From Nitzschia sp. DOCU1 (Eukaryota > Bacillariophyta > Bacillariophyceae > Bacillariales > Bacillariaceae): 64,000 nucleotides of DNA. This document shows, in pieces, positions 1 through 10,145 of the stretch; position 1 is the first letter of the stretch, and the number at the start of each line of letters is the position of its first letter. The stretch lies in NCBI GenBank assembly GCA_951394045.1, contig OX595993.1, forward strand, positions 2,108,001 to 2,172,000, read 5' to 3'. Position numbers and translations under genes: made by a program. The notes below the pieces were generated by a model. It did no database searches, was not told the origin of the DNA, and saw only the letters and a list, made by a program, of their open reading frames with translations.

Positions 1-1079
1 AGAAAAGCGACGACATTGGATCCATGCGGGAGAAGACATGGCCAAATATCTCGTGAGTACGTTCCAAAAATTGCTTTCACCATGTTGTGGGGGGCAGAGA
101 ACTTTTGCGGGTGAACCATCCGTCAGTAGTACGCCGGTCGCATTCTCTCAGAGCCAAACGGAAGACGACTCGGACGACTGTGATTGGGAAGAGGATTTGA
201 AGATTTTGGACAGCCATGAATTTGTTGAAACTGCCGGTCTCATGGCCACTCGAGACTCTCGGGCGTCATATACGTCGGCATTGCATCGCTCATCAGTAGC
301 ATCGGCCCGGGGGTCGTCGGTCTAGTGTTCAAGCCAGTGACACTGAAAAGGCAGCTGCCAGTAGTACCGAATCCACACCTTTGAATCCAAAGGCTGCTTC
401 AGATGCAAAACCGCCAGCTGATAGGAGAGGAAGTACTTCCATGAGTGGTCTTCTCTCAAACCCCGACACGCGAGCCTATCTAGTATCCTACTGGATCAAT
501 GCGTTTGTCTCGGTCTCCTAAAGTGAAGCATTTCCTTTGTTTGCCATGTCGCACGTTGGTGGATTGGGTTTGGAAGAAAAGATGATTGGCACGGTGGGAA
601 CGTTATCGGGTCTCATGTTTTGTGCCGGGCAATACTTTGCGTTTACTCAAGCCATGAAGTTGTTTGGGCTCGTTCGAGCACTTCGTTTGGGAGCCTTTTG
701 GGGAAACGTCCCAGTGGTATTGATGCCCATCAGTCTCTTGTTGTCAGGGTGGGTTCAAATTATCTACATGTCATTCATAACGGGAACTCTCATGATATGC
801 AACAGTGTGTATCTGGGATGCAATACGATTGGATCCAATCGAACGGTCGACTCGTCCCAACGAGCCGCAATGAATGGACTCTCGGGTCTTGGCACCAGTA
901 TCGGACGTGGTCTGGGGCCAATAGCAGCAGGTTTCCTTGTCGCCTTTTCAATGACTGCGGGTATCATTCCTCCTGAATTCGGTGGTTGGTTCATCTACTT
1001 GGTCCTGGGGGCTTTGGGGATGATTGCTTATTGGGCCACCTTGTGGGTACCCATTGAAGAAGATGATGACGCCACGTAG
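1..1079 (+). pseudogene. MFS transporter, left-truncated by window, with frameshift and in-frame stop
   Basis: The 3' part (537-1079) encodes about 180 residues with several membrane spans and a QRAAMNGLSGLGTSIGRGLGP-like stretch typical of the major facilitator superfamily, resembling the zinc-induced-facilitator/drug-H+ antiporter type. An acidic, serine-rich stretch (2-325, frame 2) looks like the long cytoplasmic loop between the two six-helix halves. Two lesions separate these parts. Frame 2 ends at a TAG at 323-325, while coding sense resumes in frame 3 just after a run of five G (309-313), consistent with a one-base insertion there. Frame 3 then meets a TAA at 519-521, directly before an EAFPLF motif where the family continues without a break. 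No convincing GT-AG intron removes either lesion. It is either a decaying gene or carries sequencing errors. The N-terminal half lies outside the window. Confidence 0.7.
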
Positions 1080-1488
1080 TACATACATAGCTACAAAATT
1101 CAGGATATGTCTACTTTAGGCGTATGTACTACAAAGGAATGCTGGTTGGAAGTCGGTAGCTATGCTTTACAGAGTAGCTGTTGCCCCAATCCTCGCTACT
1201 GTAGCTATCAGAAGTTGCGTCGTAACCGACTCCTGCGACTGAATCGACCCCCCTTACGTGCGTTGTGATTGATGGGCGGAGACTCATACGACCTCTCGGA
1301 TGGAAGTTTCGGGGGGCCGCCACATGTCATCTTCCCAGCAGATCGCAGCGACGAGATGACGATGGCGCCCCACGAAGCCGACCATCTTTTCTGCACAACA
1401 ACATTCGCATCCTCCTGCCTTGAGCAAGAGCAGAAGTATCACCAGTCCTTGCTCCTACAGTACTAGTACGCAAGCAGCATCACCAATC
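1080..1488. other. Intergenic region
   Basis: About 400 bases between the MFS gene and the reductase on the same strand. No open frame with recognisable homology. It should hold the 3' end of the first transcript and the promoter of the second; no clear TATA box or repeat stands out. Confidence 0.5.
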
Positions 1489-2511
1489 ATGATCCCTTAT
1501 CCTTGCCGACATGCCCATTCTTTACTGGCGGCAACGAAACGTTTTGGGGTTGGTTCCGAGGTTAATGTTGCCGGGATTGCGAAATCGAGAGTCCCATCTG
1601 CTTCTCTCCTCTTTGGTTGCTTCAAAGGCCCCCGTTCATTTTCGTCTAGCAGTGTCCCTCCCACCTTGTCTTCTCTTCAGGGACGGCCAACCTCCCGACT
1701 AGTTCCGCCAGGGCAATGTCAATTTGGAGAAGAATTCCAGCCGGTCAAACTTGTGGATAGGGTCCAAGTTTCACCTACGTCAAGTATACTGCGGTTTTCG
1801 CTCCCAGACTCGACAAGGCCACTACAACTTTCTACTTGTGCATGTATCTTGGCCAAGGCAGAAATCGCCAACAGCAACGTTGTGCGGCCGTACACCCCGA
1901 TTTCGACCAATGCCTTGACCGGCTACATGGATTTGCTCGTCAAGAACTATCAAGACAAGGGTACCATGTCCAAGTTTCTGCACACGATTCCAATAGGAAG
2001 TGATCAGATTTCTTTCAAACACATTCCCGTCAATGTCAAGATTCAAGCTCCCTTTCGACAAAAGCATATTGTAATGTTGGCCGGCGGCACTGGAATTACT
2101 CCGATGATTCAAGCCTTGCATGTCATTTTGGATCCTCAGGCTGGACAACAAACATCACCCGAACAAAAGGTTATTTTGTTGTATGGAAGCCAAAATAGTC
2201 ATGATATTTTGGCACATGCACTGTTGGAAGAGTGGGCGGCTCAATATCCGGACAAGTTGGATGTCGTCCATGTTTTATCGGACGAACCGAAAGCTACTTC
2301 TAGCTCTTGGAGTGGAAGGACGGGCGTGATTGACGAGGCAATTCTCCAACAATATCTTCCATCGCCGTCGGTAGGGAAAGACGTGGTGATCTTGGTATGT
2401 GGGCCGCCTCCCATGTATGAAGCAATCTGTGGACCTCGGGCCGAACAAGCAACCGTAGGGGGAATTCTCGGCAGCATGGGTTTTTCCAGCCAGCAAGTTT
2501 ACAAATTCTAA
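1489..2511 (+). CDS. NADH-cytochrome b5 reductase-like FAD/NAD(P) oxidoreductase
   Basis: Predicted 340-residue flavoprotein that would pass electrons from NAD(P)H through FAD to a one-electron acceptor such as cytochrome b5. The ferredoxin-NADP reductase fold signatures are visible: the FAD-binding RPYTPIS motif (about residues 133-139), the nucleotide-binding AGGTGITPM motif (198-206), the CGPPPMY motif (304-310) and the terminal aromatic residue. The first ~75 residues are rich in Ser/Arg and poor in acidic residues, which suggests a mitochondrial presequence and fits the mitochondrial outer-membrane or intermembrane MCR1-like group. I chose the first ATG in frame (1489); the frame is open upstream but without ATG. 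Single exon. Acceptor specificity is inferred from the family only. Confidence 0.85.
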   Translation: MIPYPCRHAHSLLAATKRFGVGSEVNVAGIAKSRVPSASLLFGCFKGPRSFSSSSVPPTLSSLQGRPTSRLVPPGQCQFGEEFQPVKLVDRVQVSPTSSILRFSLPDSTRPLQLSTCACILAKAEIANSNVVRPYTPISTNALTGYMDLLVKNYQDKGTMSKFLHTIPIGSDQISFKHIPVNVKIQAPFRQKHIVMLAGGTGITPMIQALHVILDPQAGQQTSPEQKVILLYGSQNSHDILAHALLEEWAAQYPDKLDVVHVLSDEPKATSSSWSGRTGVIDEAILQQYLPSPSVGKDVVILVCGPPPMYEAICGPRAEQATVGGILGSMGFSSQQVYKF

Positions 2512-2845
2512 ACAGCATTTTTAAAAAAGGCACTTGGATTTTATTGTTGTACAGCTAATTATACTTCGATGATCTCCTTTAGCAAGTAGCAGGTGGTCAA
2601 AACGCATCTACCAGGTATTTGAAGCATGGTTCGCCAAGTTGGTCAACTCATAGCCACGACGGTGGCTAGAATAATGCGTCAGTTTTAGCGCCAGTGTTCG
2701 AAAAGCAATACATTTTGATTAGGAATCCAATAGATGAACTAATGCGCCCTGCACATGATTACAGCCTGTATCGGCTGATGGATGCAGTCTATTGGTCAGG
2801 CGACTTTTCTCACACGCGAGTCATTTTGTTGCGTTAAAACGTTTT
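2512..2845. other. Intergenic region between convergent genes
   Basis: About 330 bases between the 3' ends of the reductase (+) and PIG-W (-). It should contain both polyadenylation regions. No gene or repeat is visible. Confidence 0.5.
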
Positions 2846-4288
2846 CTACAAATCCTTTTTGGCATTACCTTCCTTTTTCTTTTCTCGGCCAACAATACTG
2901 GTGTACAGAGCGTCCAAAAGGAGAGCCGCCATGCCCACGGTGCAAATGTATCCAAAAACGATCGCCGCGGCCATGGGATCCCCCACCTCCAAGGTCGGCA
3001 CGGTCAAGTTCACCAAACCCGTCAATAAATTGGCAATCAAAAACATGAGCAAGCCATATCGGTTGACAGTATCCCACACTAGAGGAACAATAGTAGATGA
3101 AGCGGATGTCGGTATGGTGGTCGTGACCTGTACGATGGCAAAGAGCAAGATATTGTGGGCTGCGGCCCATAGACAAAACGCAGCGTTCGTGGAACGCCGT
3201 GATATTGGAACGTCCAAGATACCATGGACAATCCCAACGAGAATCCAAAGCAATGCCGCCACCTTGAACAATCCAAATGGTTGTGTCTGCTGACTGGTCG
3301 TAGTTGGAGACCTCCACAAGTATTCTGTTCCGATCCATTCTCCAAAAAAGAAGAGACTTAGATATCCCAAGCAACCCAAGATCCCTTCTCGATTGGCGGC
3401 AAAGACGTAACAGATTATGGATAATGGCGAGTCGTATTCTCCAGAACAATGTCTGGGTGCGGCTTCAATATAGTTCTGCAGCCCGCCTATGGATAAGGCT
3501 AGCTGATAGATGGTCATGACCGTCGCCGGCAGAATCCATGACGGCTGCTGCTGAAATGGCGACAGCAGCGGCGGTACCAACGCCAAGATTCCCATGGTAA
3601 AAAAGAAATTCCAATGGACGCCATATTCCGACACGTGTTCTTGATACTCGAGTTCCCGATTGGCAATGATTCGAATCACTCCTATCAATACCAATGGCAG
3701 CGTATGCAGTAATGCCTTGAAGGAAAATGTCTGCTGCCGCCGTCGTGCCCTGGTCGAGACAAGCCCAGCCGACAAGCAAAAGCTTGCCGCTCCCACATCC
3801 ATGAGTCCAAACCCTGAAACTTCAGTCTTGCAGAATCGTCGGGGAAAGACGTGAAAGTCTACCGCCAAAATTGCAATAAAAGTCAAGTACAAAATGGAAG
3901 ATCGGTAGCTTGTCAAAAAGTCGAGTCGTTTGTTGTTGTTTTCGTTTGTGGAGCTTGTAGAAGCGCCACTCGACGATGAGGGGGCTTTCTTCTTGTAATC
4001 CAGTGCCATCACCACTGTAGTCGCCGCCTCCAATCCCATCATGCCGACTCCCAGAGGATACAAGTAGTTTGTTTGACACAGCACCATGGGAAACCACACC
4101 AGGAAAGCTTCCAGCAAAACAGAAGTGGCTTTATTCTTGCAGAGCAATGGATGGAGGGCTCGATAACACGCCAGGCTCACGGGAGCCGATAGACACACCA
4201 ACAAGACTTCCCACGCGGTCGTGCCATCATGGCCCGTCACAAAGGCTTCCTTGAGTTCTTTTAATGTAGCCGTTGTAGTCTCTGCCAT
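2846..4288 (-). CDS. PIGW: GPI-anchor inositol acyltransferase (PIG-W/GWT1 family)
   Basis: A 480-residue multi-pass membrane protein, the usual size for this family. PIG-W/GWT1 transfers an acyl chain from acyl-CoA to the inositol of GlcN-PI on the luminal side of the ER, an early step of GPI-anchor assembly. The hallmark FPRRFCKTEVSGFGLMDVG block is at about residues 148-166, followed by SFCLSAGLVS. A second conserved block, AANREGILGCLGYLSLFF, lies near residue 310. About twelve hydrophobic segments are spread over the length. The ATG at 4288 begins MAETTTATLKELKEAFVTG, which fits family N-termini. Uninterrupted single exon with no lesions. It is convergent with the upstream reductase. Confidence 0.92.
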   Translation of the reverse strand: MAETTTATLKELKEAFVTGHDGTTAWEVLLVCLSAPVSLACYRALHPLLCKNKATSVLLEAFLVWFPMVLCQTNYLYPLGVGMMGLEAATTVVMALDYKKKAPSSSSGASTSSTNENNNKRLDFLTSYRSSILYLTFIAILAVDFHVFPRRFCKTEVSGFGLMDVGAASFCLSAGLVSTRARRRQQTFSFKALLHTLPLVLIGVIRIIANRELEYQEHVSEYGVHWNFFFTMGILALVPPLLSPFQQQPSWILPATVMTIYQLALSIGGLQNYIEAAPRHCSGEYDSPLSIICYVFAANREGILGCLGYLSLFFFGEWIGTEYLWRSPTTTSQQTQPFGLFKVAALLWILVGIVHGILDVPISRRSTNAAFCLWAAAHNILLFAIVQVTTTIPTSASSTIVPLVWDTVNRYGLLMFLIANLLTGLVNLTVPTLEVGDPMAAAIVFGYICTVGMAALLLDALYTSIVGREKKKEGNAKKDL

Positions 4289-5025
4289 GATGATAATGGT
4301 GATGAGGAATTGTTACAATGACATCCTTAGTAGTATTGGAGACAGGTTGATGCGGGTTGATGCCATGGATTGTGAACCTGTGTTTGAATGGGGATGAGTT
4401 AGTCGCCGTTGTGCCGTCAACAGGTCACATCTCATGGTCATCATGCACTTTTAATTTCGCCGCGATTTTTCGATGCCAACGATGGTTGAGTCGAGTCGTA
4501 GCTAAATTTATAGTAGCGGCAGATTGTTCTTACGAAAACTCGATTGTTAGCTATACAACTCTGTATAATAAATAAATCATGTATGTGGCTATGAGAGTAC
4601 TGTAGATTTTATTAATAAGCCAGTTCACGAGTGTGACGGGTAGCGGCCAGGCGAGCTTGGCAGCAATCCTCGTGTCATGTCTTCGTCGATTCGAGTGAGT
4701 CTGTCCTACCAGGTAAGAGTCCAACTAGCGGCCACCGATCCATCAAAGCAAAGCTTCCTTGTTTTTTAACCTCTGCTTGATTTTATCTGGAGTTACGGAA
4801 GGGCAGAACTCCATGGCTTGCAAATTAGATGCCAAAGGACTTTATACAATTCGCGAAAATGCTGCTTGGACCATTCACCAGTCTACTACTAATCTCTAAA
4901 TGGTGGTGGCGGGGCAGAATAGTCCATGCCATCATATTCAATGCGGAGTTCACTCGAGGCCTGCTATATGAAATATGAAATAGTAAGTTGTCTATCCGTA
5001 TTCTATATTAGCATCGCGTTATTGT
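4289..5025. other. Intergenic region
   Basis: About 740 bases with no supported gene. It holds the 5' flank of PIG-W and the 3' flank of the next minus-strand gene. No repeat structure was recognised. Confidence 0.5.
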
Positions 5026-5580
5026 CTATACTGCGACTCGGCGCATAGCAGGCTTCAACGTCATTGAGACCGAAGTCGACGATTGTGGGATGTAGTAAGC
5101 AAGCTGCTTTTCGTCTTGTACGGCTGCTGCGTCTTCGCAGGCTCGAACGAGGGCTTCTTCCGTCGATTGACGAGTAATCTCGGCAACTTTCCTGGCGATC
5201 GAACTAGGGTTCTGAACGCCTTCGACGCTCTGACGCTGCACTTCCCAGAAAAGCGCGCCATAAACCTTTTGAAGACGTGCCTGTCGCTCTTGTTTGAGGG
5301 ACTCGATTTCAACGCCTCTGAAACAATATTCGTCGCTGTCACCATTGAATCGCCCGGTCTTCATCATTCGAAGAAGAACCTTATTCTTTGACTTCATCTT
5401 CTTGAAATCACCCGAGGTGTAATACATATCGTTAATTTCTTGCTCGGAAAGCTCACCGAGAGTTGGGATAGACTGGACCTCATTCTTATCCAGGCTGAAT
5501 CGAACAGACGCCTTATCGACAGACTCCCGAGAATGCTCAGAGTGGGACAGACCACTGACAAATGATGCAAAAGGAGGCAT
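5026..5580 (-). CDS. Small soluble protein of unknown function, diatom-type family
   Basis: A 184-residue protein without membrane segments or signal peptide. The core reads VRFSLDKNEVQSIPTLGELSEQEINDMYYT, followed by a basic stretch (KKMKSKNK) and YCFRGVEIESLKQERQARL. This V.....IP....EL...DIWYT / CxRGxE arrangement recalls a family of short proteins I associate with diatom genomes, but I know no assigned function. The C-terminal half is predicted helical and rich in Gln, Ala and Glu. ATG at 5580; single exon. No functional call is made. Confidence 0.65.
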   Translation of the reverse strand: MPPFASFVSGLSHSEHSRESVDKASVRFSLDKNEVQSIPTLGELSEQEINDMYYTSGDFKKMKSKNKVLLRMMKTGRFNGDSDEYCFRGVEIESLKQERQARLQKVYGALFWEVQRQSVEGVQNPSSIARKVAEITRQSTEEALVRACEDAAAVQDEKQLAYYIPQSSTSVSMTLKPAMRRVAV

Positions 5581-6128
5581 GGTTGCTCGAGTGGCTTGAG
5601 AGTGTTGTGCTTACTTTTGTGCGTTCAAATAGCGTTTTTGTGAGACCACGAAATATGGGAGGAAATGGGCAGTCCATTGATTGCGCACGGAATTATTTTG
5701 CTCATCTTGATTGCCACGCTCCGAATTATTGCGCTCGCCATAAACAAAACAAATAAGCCCGCACAATTAGAACCTTCACAAGCGGTACCGGAATGCGGCA
5801 TTTTATTTAAGCTCCCACAGAAACATCGGGGATACTCTTTCCCCGCCAAACACGGCAGATAGGGTCATTACGATCTTTCGGTGGTGGTTGCTGTTCCGCA
5901 CTAAATGACTGTAGACGTGCTCTGGTACCACCACCAGCACCAACATAACGCACCCACTGGCATATTTGTTACCATCCAGGTAGGAAAACTCCTGCCTGTT
6001 GACCCAGGGATAAAAACTCTCGCCGATGACAATGCACCACACCGCACTTTTAGCGCGAAATTGACGGAGAATTGACCCATAAGGCCATACTCATATTTTG
6101 AAATCTCTCTCTCAATTTCAATCGATAA
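5581..6128. other. Intergenic region left of the MITE
   Basis: About 550 bases upstream of the small unknown gene. Short open frames are present on both strands, but none has a recognisable domain or consistent coding character. The last three bases (TAA, 6126-6128) form the left copy of the MITE target-site duplication. Confidence 0.45.
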
Positions 6129-6965
6129 GAGCATCACTTATCGGGGGGTATAAATGACCCGTTTATCCGAAACGACGTACTTTGGCATCACTTACCGGGG
6201 GAAATCTATGCTCAAAAATTTATGAAATATGGATCGGTCCCATAAATTTCCAAAATTTATGGGGCCGACAGATAAACAGGCGATTTATACCAAACCACAA
6301 AATATCAATCAGAAGAGCATTCAAACATATACGATTGCGAATATGTTTATGCAAAGTGCTTCCACTCCCGCCGAACCGTTCGATCAAATCCACAATGCCG
6401 ACGACCACAACAACAAGAAGGACAAAACAACGCAACTTCACCGTCGCTCAACGTTTCGATCTCCCCAAGTAGTTTAGTGATAACCCAAGCACAGTGATCA
6501 TTTGCACGGTCGAAGATGGGTCCGACGCTAAAGAGAGAGCGAGCGCAAAAGCAGCAGTGAAAGCAACAATCAACTTGTTGTTTCTTTATCAGTCTGCGGT
6601 CTCAAAACAAATGCCATGCCCGACGCCTCCAAATCCGACAGCAATGCCACATATCATGGGACAAAGGGATGTGAAGGAAGCAGGGGGGGGGGGGCGGGAT
6701 TGTAATGTCGATCCAATTGTCGTTGGCAAGAAAGGATTATCACATCGTCCTCGTTGTCGTCAGTTCTGCCGACCAAAACGAATAAATATTTAAGGTATGA
6801 GTATATGTCTAGTATCAACGTCACTACGTAGGAATAGCTAAAATATCAGGGGGAAATATCCATGACGCGGTTGGTGATGCGAAGCGAAGAGCCCCATAAA
6901 CTTCCGCCATAAATCATAAACGGCCAGTTTACCCCCAAAAAATATGGGCCCGATTAGTGATGCTC
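6129..6965. mobile_element. Non-autonomous PIF/Harbinger-like MITE (837 bp, TAA target duplication)
   Basis: The left end reads GAGCATCACTTATCGGG and the right end, reverse complemented, reads GAGCATCACTAATCGGG. These are terminal inverted repeats with one mismatch in 17, and similarity continues patchily inward (CCGTTTAT near both ends). The element is flanked by TAA at 6126-6128 and 6966-6968. A 3-bp TWA duplication and GAGCAT-type ends are characteristic of PIF/Harbinger elements. An imperfect second copy of the left end lies at 6185-6215. The interior has only short open frames (the longest, 6182-6472, is about 96 codons) and no DDE transposase, so it would depend on a transposase supplied elsewhere. 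A mononucleotide G run lies at about 6687-6694. Confidence 0.8.
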
Positions 6966-7642
6966 TAATAAAGGGGAAATCCTATTAGAGGACTTACTCC
7001 ATGTGACATGGCAGGTTCGATGCTCCCGGCAAAAAGAACTGAAGAGCGCGTCTCACATAATAATGCACAGCACAATTGTAATCGTACCAGGTACCAAGTC
7101 GGCAGCAAAGTTCAAGTGCCGAACGTCTTCCACAAAGAAATAAACTCCTCGTATTGAGCCTCATGCCCGTCGAAATCAAATCAGCAGCAGCAGTTTGACG
7201 ACGAAAAAGCATTGTTGAAAAAGATGCTCCTATGTTTCCATCATGATCGACAGCAAATTCTTCGCTAGAGCAGTGATGATTACAACCGCGAGTGCAACAT
7301 CCTTGCGACAAGGTCGGTATCTTCAATTTACGATGCTGCCTTCAGTGGCGGAAGCCTTTTCGCGATTGCATTCTTCCCATAGCCAATCTTGCTGGAGTGC
7401 CCGGTCGTCATTGACGATGTCGTGGGCGTCCTGAAGGCGGGCCTTGCGCTCCCACCGTCCATTATAAACATGGGACAATCGTCTTTCCCCACGGATGCAT
7501 TTGTCACCATCTTCGCCGTCTCTTCCGTGTGGTTGTGCAAGTTGAACGAGGAGCTAAAGTTATGCCCGTTCCACCCGGTAGATTGCAGCACCACTAGACG
7601 AGTCCTCGACGTGTATACTGACTCTCCCCCAGCGACAAGAGA
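6966..7642. other. Intergenic region right of the MITE
   Basis: About 680 bases between the MITE and the 3' end of the DUF1769 gene. No gene or repeat is supported. Short frames on both strands lack domain features. Confidence 0.45.
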
Positions 7643-8932
7643 TTACTTTCCCACCGTCTCCGATTCTTGCAATGCTTTTTCCGCAAAAGGGTAGAGACTT
7701 GCATGCCAAATGTCAAAGCTCCATAGCGTATCCAGTCGCCCCGTTGTTGGATCCTTGTGTGCACTCATGAACTTGAGTGGCTGCCCATCGGTAGCATGCG
7801 AAAGACCGACGTTGCCAATGGGGCGGCCCATATCCACCGCCAACCCACCCGCCCCGAAGTCCAATAAATGTTGATAGAATTCAAACGTATACTCTTTTTC
7901 AGTATCAAACCTTAGCGCTTTATCTTGATGAGCTGCCAATTGGTTGAAAGCGCGTTTTCGGGCCTTCATTCGTGCGGACGTTGACATGGACGAAGTATCG
8001 GTATCCATCCCGAGAGCTTCTAGGGCTAATGGTAGTACTGACGCCGGGTTTGTCGACGAGACTTCTTCCACCTCGTCCTCTAGATCTGTGCTCATGCTGG
8101 CTCCCAAAGAAGCGGGTCGTTGCAGGACGGTATGGGCTGTCGCCACCAAAGGGGTCAAGAACCGGGGTGAGTTACCATCCAACTTTGCTTCTAGTTGGGG
8201 CGCCAAGCTCGATACGAATTTGATAAAGGAAGTCACGATCCATCGAGCAGGCAACTTGCCGGCGGGGCGGTCAAATGTTTGTCCCGTCACCGCTTCACTC
8301 ATGGGTAGAGATGTTCGAAAGCGTCCTTTGACAACAGCTTGGAACTTGCGTTTCTTCCCATCAAAGTAGGATTGCTCTGAATAGCTCGTACTATTTTCGA
8401 GACGCTTGGCCTGTTTGATCCGCATCAGCATTGTTCCAACAAAGTGCGTCGACTCAAAATCCACCACCAATGAGTCTCCAGGTGCCTCGCTCCCACAATT
8501 TAATGGCAGTATGCAACCGGCGCAGAACCCCGAAAAGTGCTCGTATTGCAACGACTTCGCTCGTCTGATACCACGAATCTTTGTAGATGTGTTCGGAGTC
8601 GGCCGAATCATCAGCGGTGATTGTGGCCACAAAGTAGGATTACTCGGTAGGGCCTTGTTTGTGTCACTGCAAGGAAAAGCATGCTTCGAATGAAGCGCCG
8701 AGATTTCTGCCAAGGGAACCAGAGACTCGGCGACAGAAGAACTTGTTTGTTTCGCCTTGGCGAGAACTTGCTCAGGATCCAAACTTTCATCTGTTTTCAA
8801 AATAGCCAAGAGATCCTCTTCAACCTGAGTAATCCGTCGAATTGTTTCAGGGTCGACCTCGTCGTCATCTTCAATGTTGGAAGTCGCAAAGTAAGCCCTG
8901 CGGATTCCGCGAAGGCATTCTTCGGGATCCAT
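7643..8932 (-). CDS. DUF1769-family protein
   Basis: A 429-residue soluble protein. The segment around residues 155-205 reads HFVGTMLMRIKQAKR ... SYFDGKKRKFQAVVKGRFR, which matches the core of the eukaryotic DUF1769 family (small conserved proteins of fungi, algae and plants, function unknown). The N-terminal ~60 residues are acidic and helical (ITQVEEDLLAILKTDESLDPEQV). The central part is Ser/Glu-rich and probably disordered. The C-terminal part (EFYQHLLDFGAGGLAVDMGRPIGNVGL) looks folded. ATG at 8932 (MDPEECLRGIRRAYF); single exon. No biochemical role can be assigned from sequence. Confidence 0.7.
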   Translation of the reverse strand: MDPEECLRGIRRAYFATSNIEDDDEVDPETIRRITQVEEDLLAILKTDESLDPEQVLAKAKQTSSSVAESLVPLAEISALHSKHAFPCSDTNKALPSNPTLWPQSPLMIRPTPNTSTKIRGIRRAKSLQYEHFSGFCAGCILPLNCGSEAPGDSLVVDFESTHFVGTMLMRIKQAKRLENSTSYSEQSYFDGKKRKFQAVVKGRFRTSLPMSEAVTGQTFDRPAGKLPARWIVTSFIKFVSSLAPQLEAKLDGNSPRFLTPLVATAHTVLQRPASLGASMSTDLEDEVEEVSSTNPASVLPLALEALGMDTDTSSMSTSARMKARKRAFNQLAAHQDKALRFDTEKEYTFEFYQHLLDFGAGGLAVDMGRPIGNVGLSHATDGQPLKFMSAHKDPTTGRLDTLWSFDIWHASLYPFAEKALQESETVGK

Positions 8933-9533
8933 CAGCAGGCCGCTGGCTTCAGGCGATTATTCTTCGCCCGGCGGAGATGATATTGTAGTATCGTTTTCGC
9001 AGCAGTTGAACATGGAAATCTTCCCTGTCCCACGTAGCTTCTCTCAACCATTTATCTGTGCCTCTGTGATTTACTGTGAAAGAGTTCAGCTCTATAGGTA
9101 GATTCGATGCTGGCATGGCGATGGTGCTGCTCATCCAACTTCCCGCGGTGTGAAAGATGCTTCGAGGTGAGATCCCGAAGAATGCTCGAGCAGATTTCCC
9201 GCCATTTTGACATTGCTGCCGGCAGGGCAGTCGTACGAGCGTGCCAACCCGAGGCGGGCGGCGACAGGCAGAGGTCCCTCCGATGAACAACATGACTCCT
9301 CAAAAACTTTGAAACTATCCGAAGCCTGTAGAGTAGCGGGGTCAATGTCAATGATACGACGGGCTAGCATGGGTAGTTCTTGCTATGTTATCTCTATCAT
9401 TGTATTCTAGATTTCTTTGGGGTTCGACTCGGGCTAGTAGTTCGTCCACACTGTCACCCCATAGTAAGAAAGAAGCAAGAAGCTGTGGTGGTGGTCGTCC
9501 CCCCGCCCCTCCTTCGTCGCCGCTTCACTGCTG
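8933..9533. other. Intergenic region with two weak minus-strand frames
   Basis: Minus-strand frames 9370-9131 (79 codons, ATG) and 9293-8949 (about 114 codons, no clear ATG) overlap in different frames and end shortly before the DUF1769 start. They could be exons of a small gene or a 5' leader, but no domain or good splice pair joins them. I treat them as unproven. Confidence 0.3.
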
Positions 9534-10145
9534 TTATTGGCAAGAAAGCTCAATGGTTAACGAGAACGGGATGACAACCTTGTTGCCTCCTCGTCCTCCC
9601 CGCATATTTCGGTTTGTATCTTCTAGCTCGACCTCGCCAGAAATGGACACGGTTGGTCTCTCTTCTTGGGTTCTTCTTTTGAAGAACTTTCCCAGAAGCT
9701 TGGTTTCGACCACGCATAGGTTAAAGGGGGCGTCGCAGAAAACAGTCGAGTAGCGAGAGTTGACTTTGCCTTCATTGGATACTGCGCTTTGTGCCTTGAC
9801 GATTGACGGGATTCGCCGTCCTCGCTCCTTGTCTCCTCCCACCAGCATCACCTTCTCTTCTTGTGTGAAAAACAAGGTTTGGACTCTACTAGACAAAGTA
9901 GAAGCGTCTTCATCAGCTGATCGCAAACATATTCGAACGATTTGGCCTTGTTCGATGGAAGCTTGTGGCAGATCTTGGTAAAATTCGTCGCAAAGAACGG
10001 CTTCGATCTTGGGCATGATTGTCGCCGCCGTCCTCGTTGTTAGTGCTGGTGGTGCTGTCGTCGTGCTGCTGGTGGTGGTAATACTCATAGCAGGGGCAAA
10101 CAAGGCAGCCACCATGGTGATAAAACGTAGTGATCTTGACACCAT
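9534..10145 (-). CDS. Predicted secreted protein of unknown function
   Basis: About 203 residues from the ATG at 10145. The N-terminus MVSRSLRFITMVAALFAPAMSITTT has a basic n-region, a hydrophobic core and a small-residue cleavage site: a signal peptide followed by a Thr/Ser/Pro-rich linker. The rest (IEAVLCDEFYQDLPQASIEQGQIVRICLRS ... YSTVFCDAPFNLCVVETKLLGKFF) looks like a small beta-rich domain with four cysteines that could pair. The frame is open upstream without ATG, so this ATG decides the start. Destination could be cell surface, vacuole or plastid; no ASAF motif is clear. No family was recognised. Confidence 0.6.
   Translation of the reverse strand: MVSRSLRFITMVAALFAPAMSITTTSSTTTAPPALTTRTAATIMPKIEAVLCDEFYQDLPQASIEQGQIVRICLRSADEDASTLSSRVQTLFFTQEEKVMLVGGDKERGRRIPSIVKAQSAVSNEGKVNSRYSTVFCDAPFNLCVVETKLLGKFFKRRTQEERPTVSISGEVELEDTNRNMRGGRGGNKVVIPFSLTIELSCQ

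Noticed and set aside
7000..7060. tRNA-like B-box string GGTTCGATGC
   Set aside because: No matching A box, acceptor stem or anticodon arm could be folded around it.
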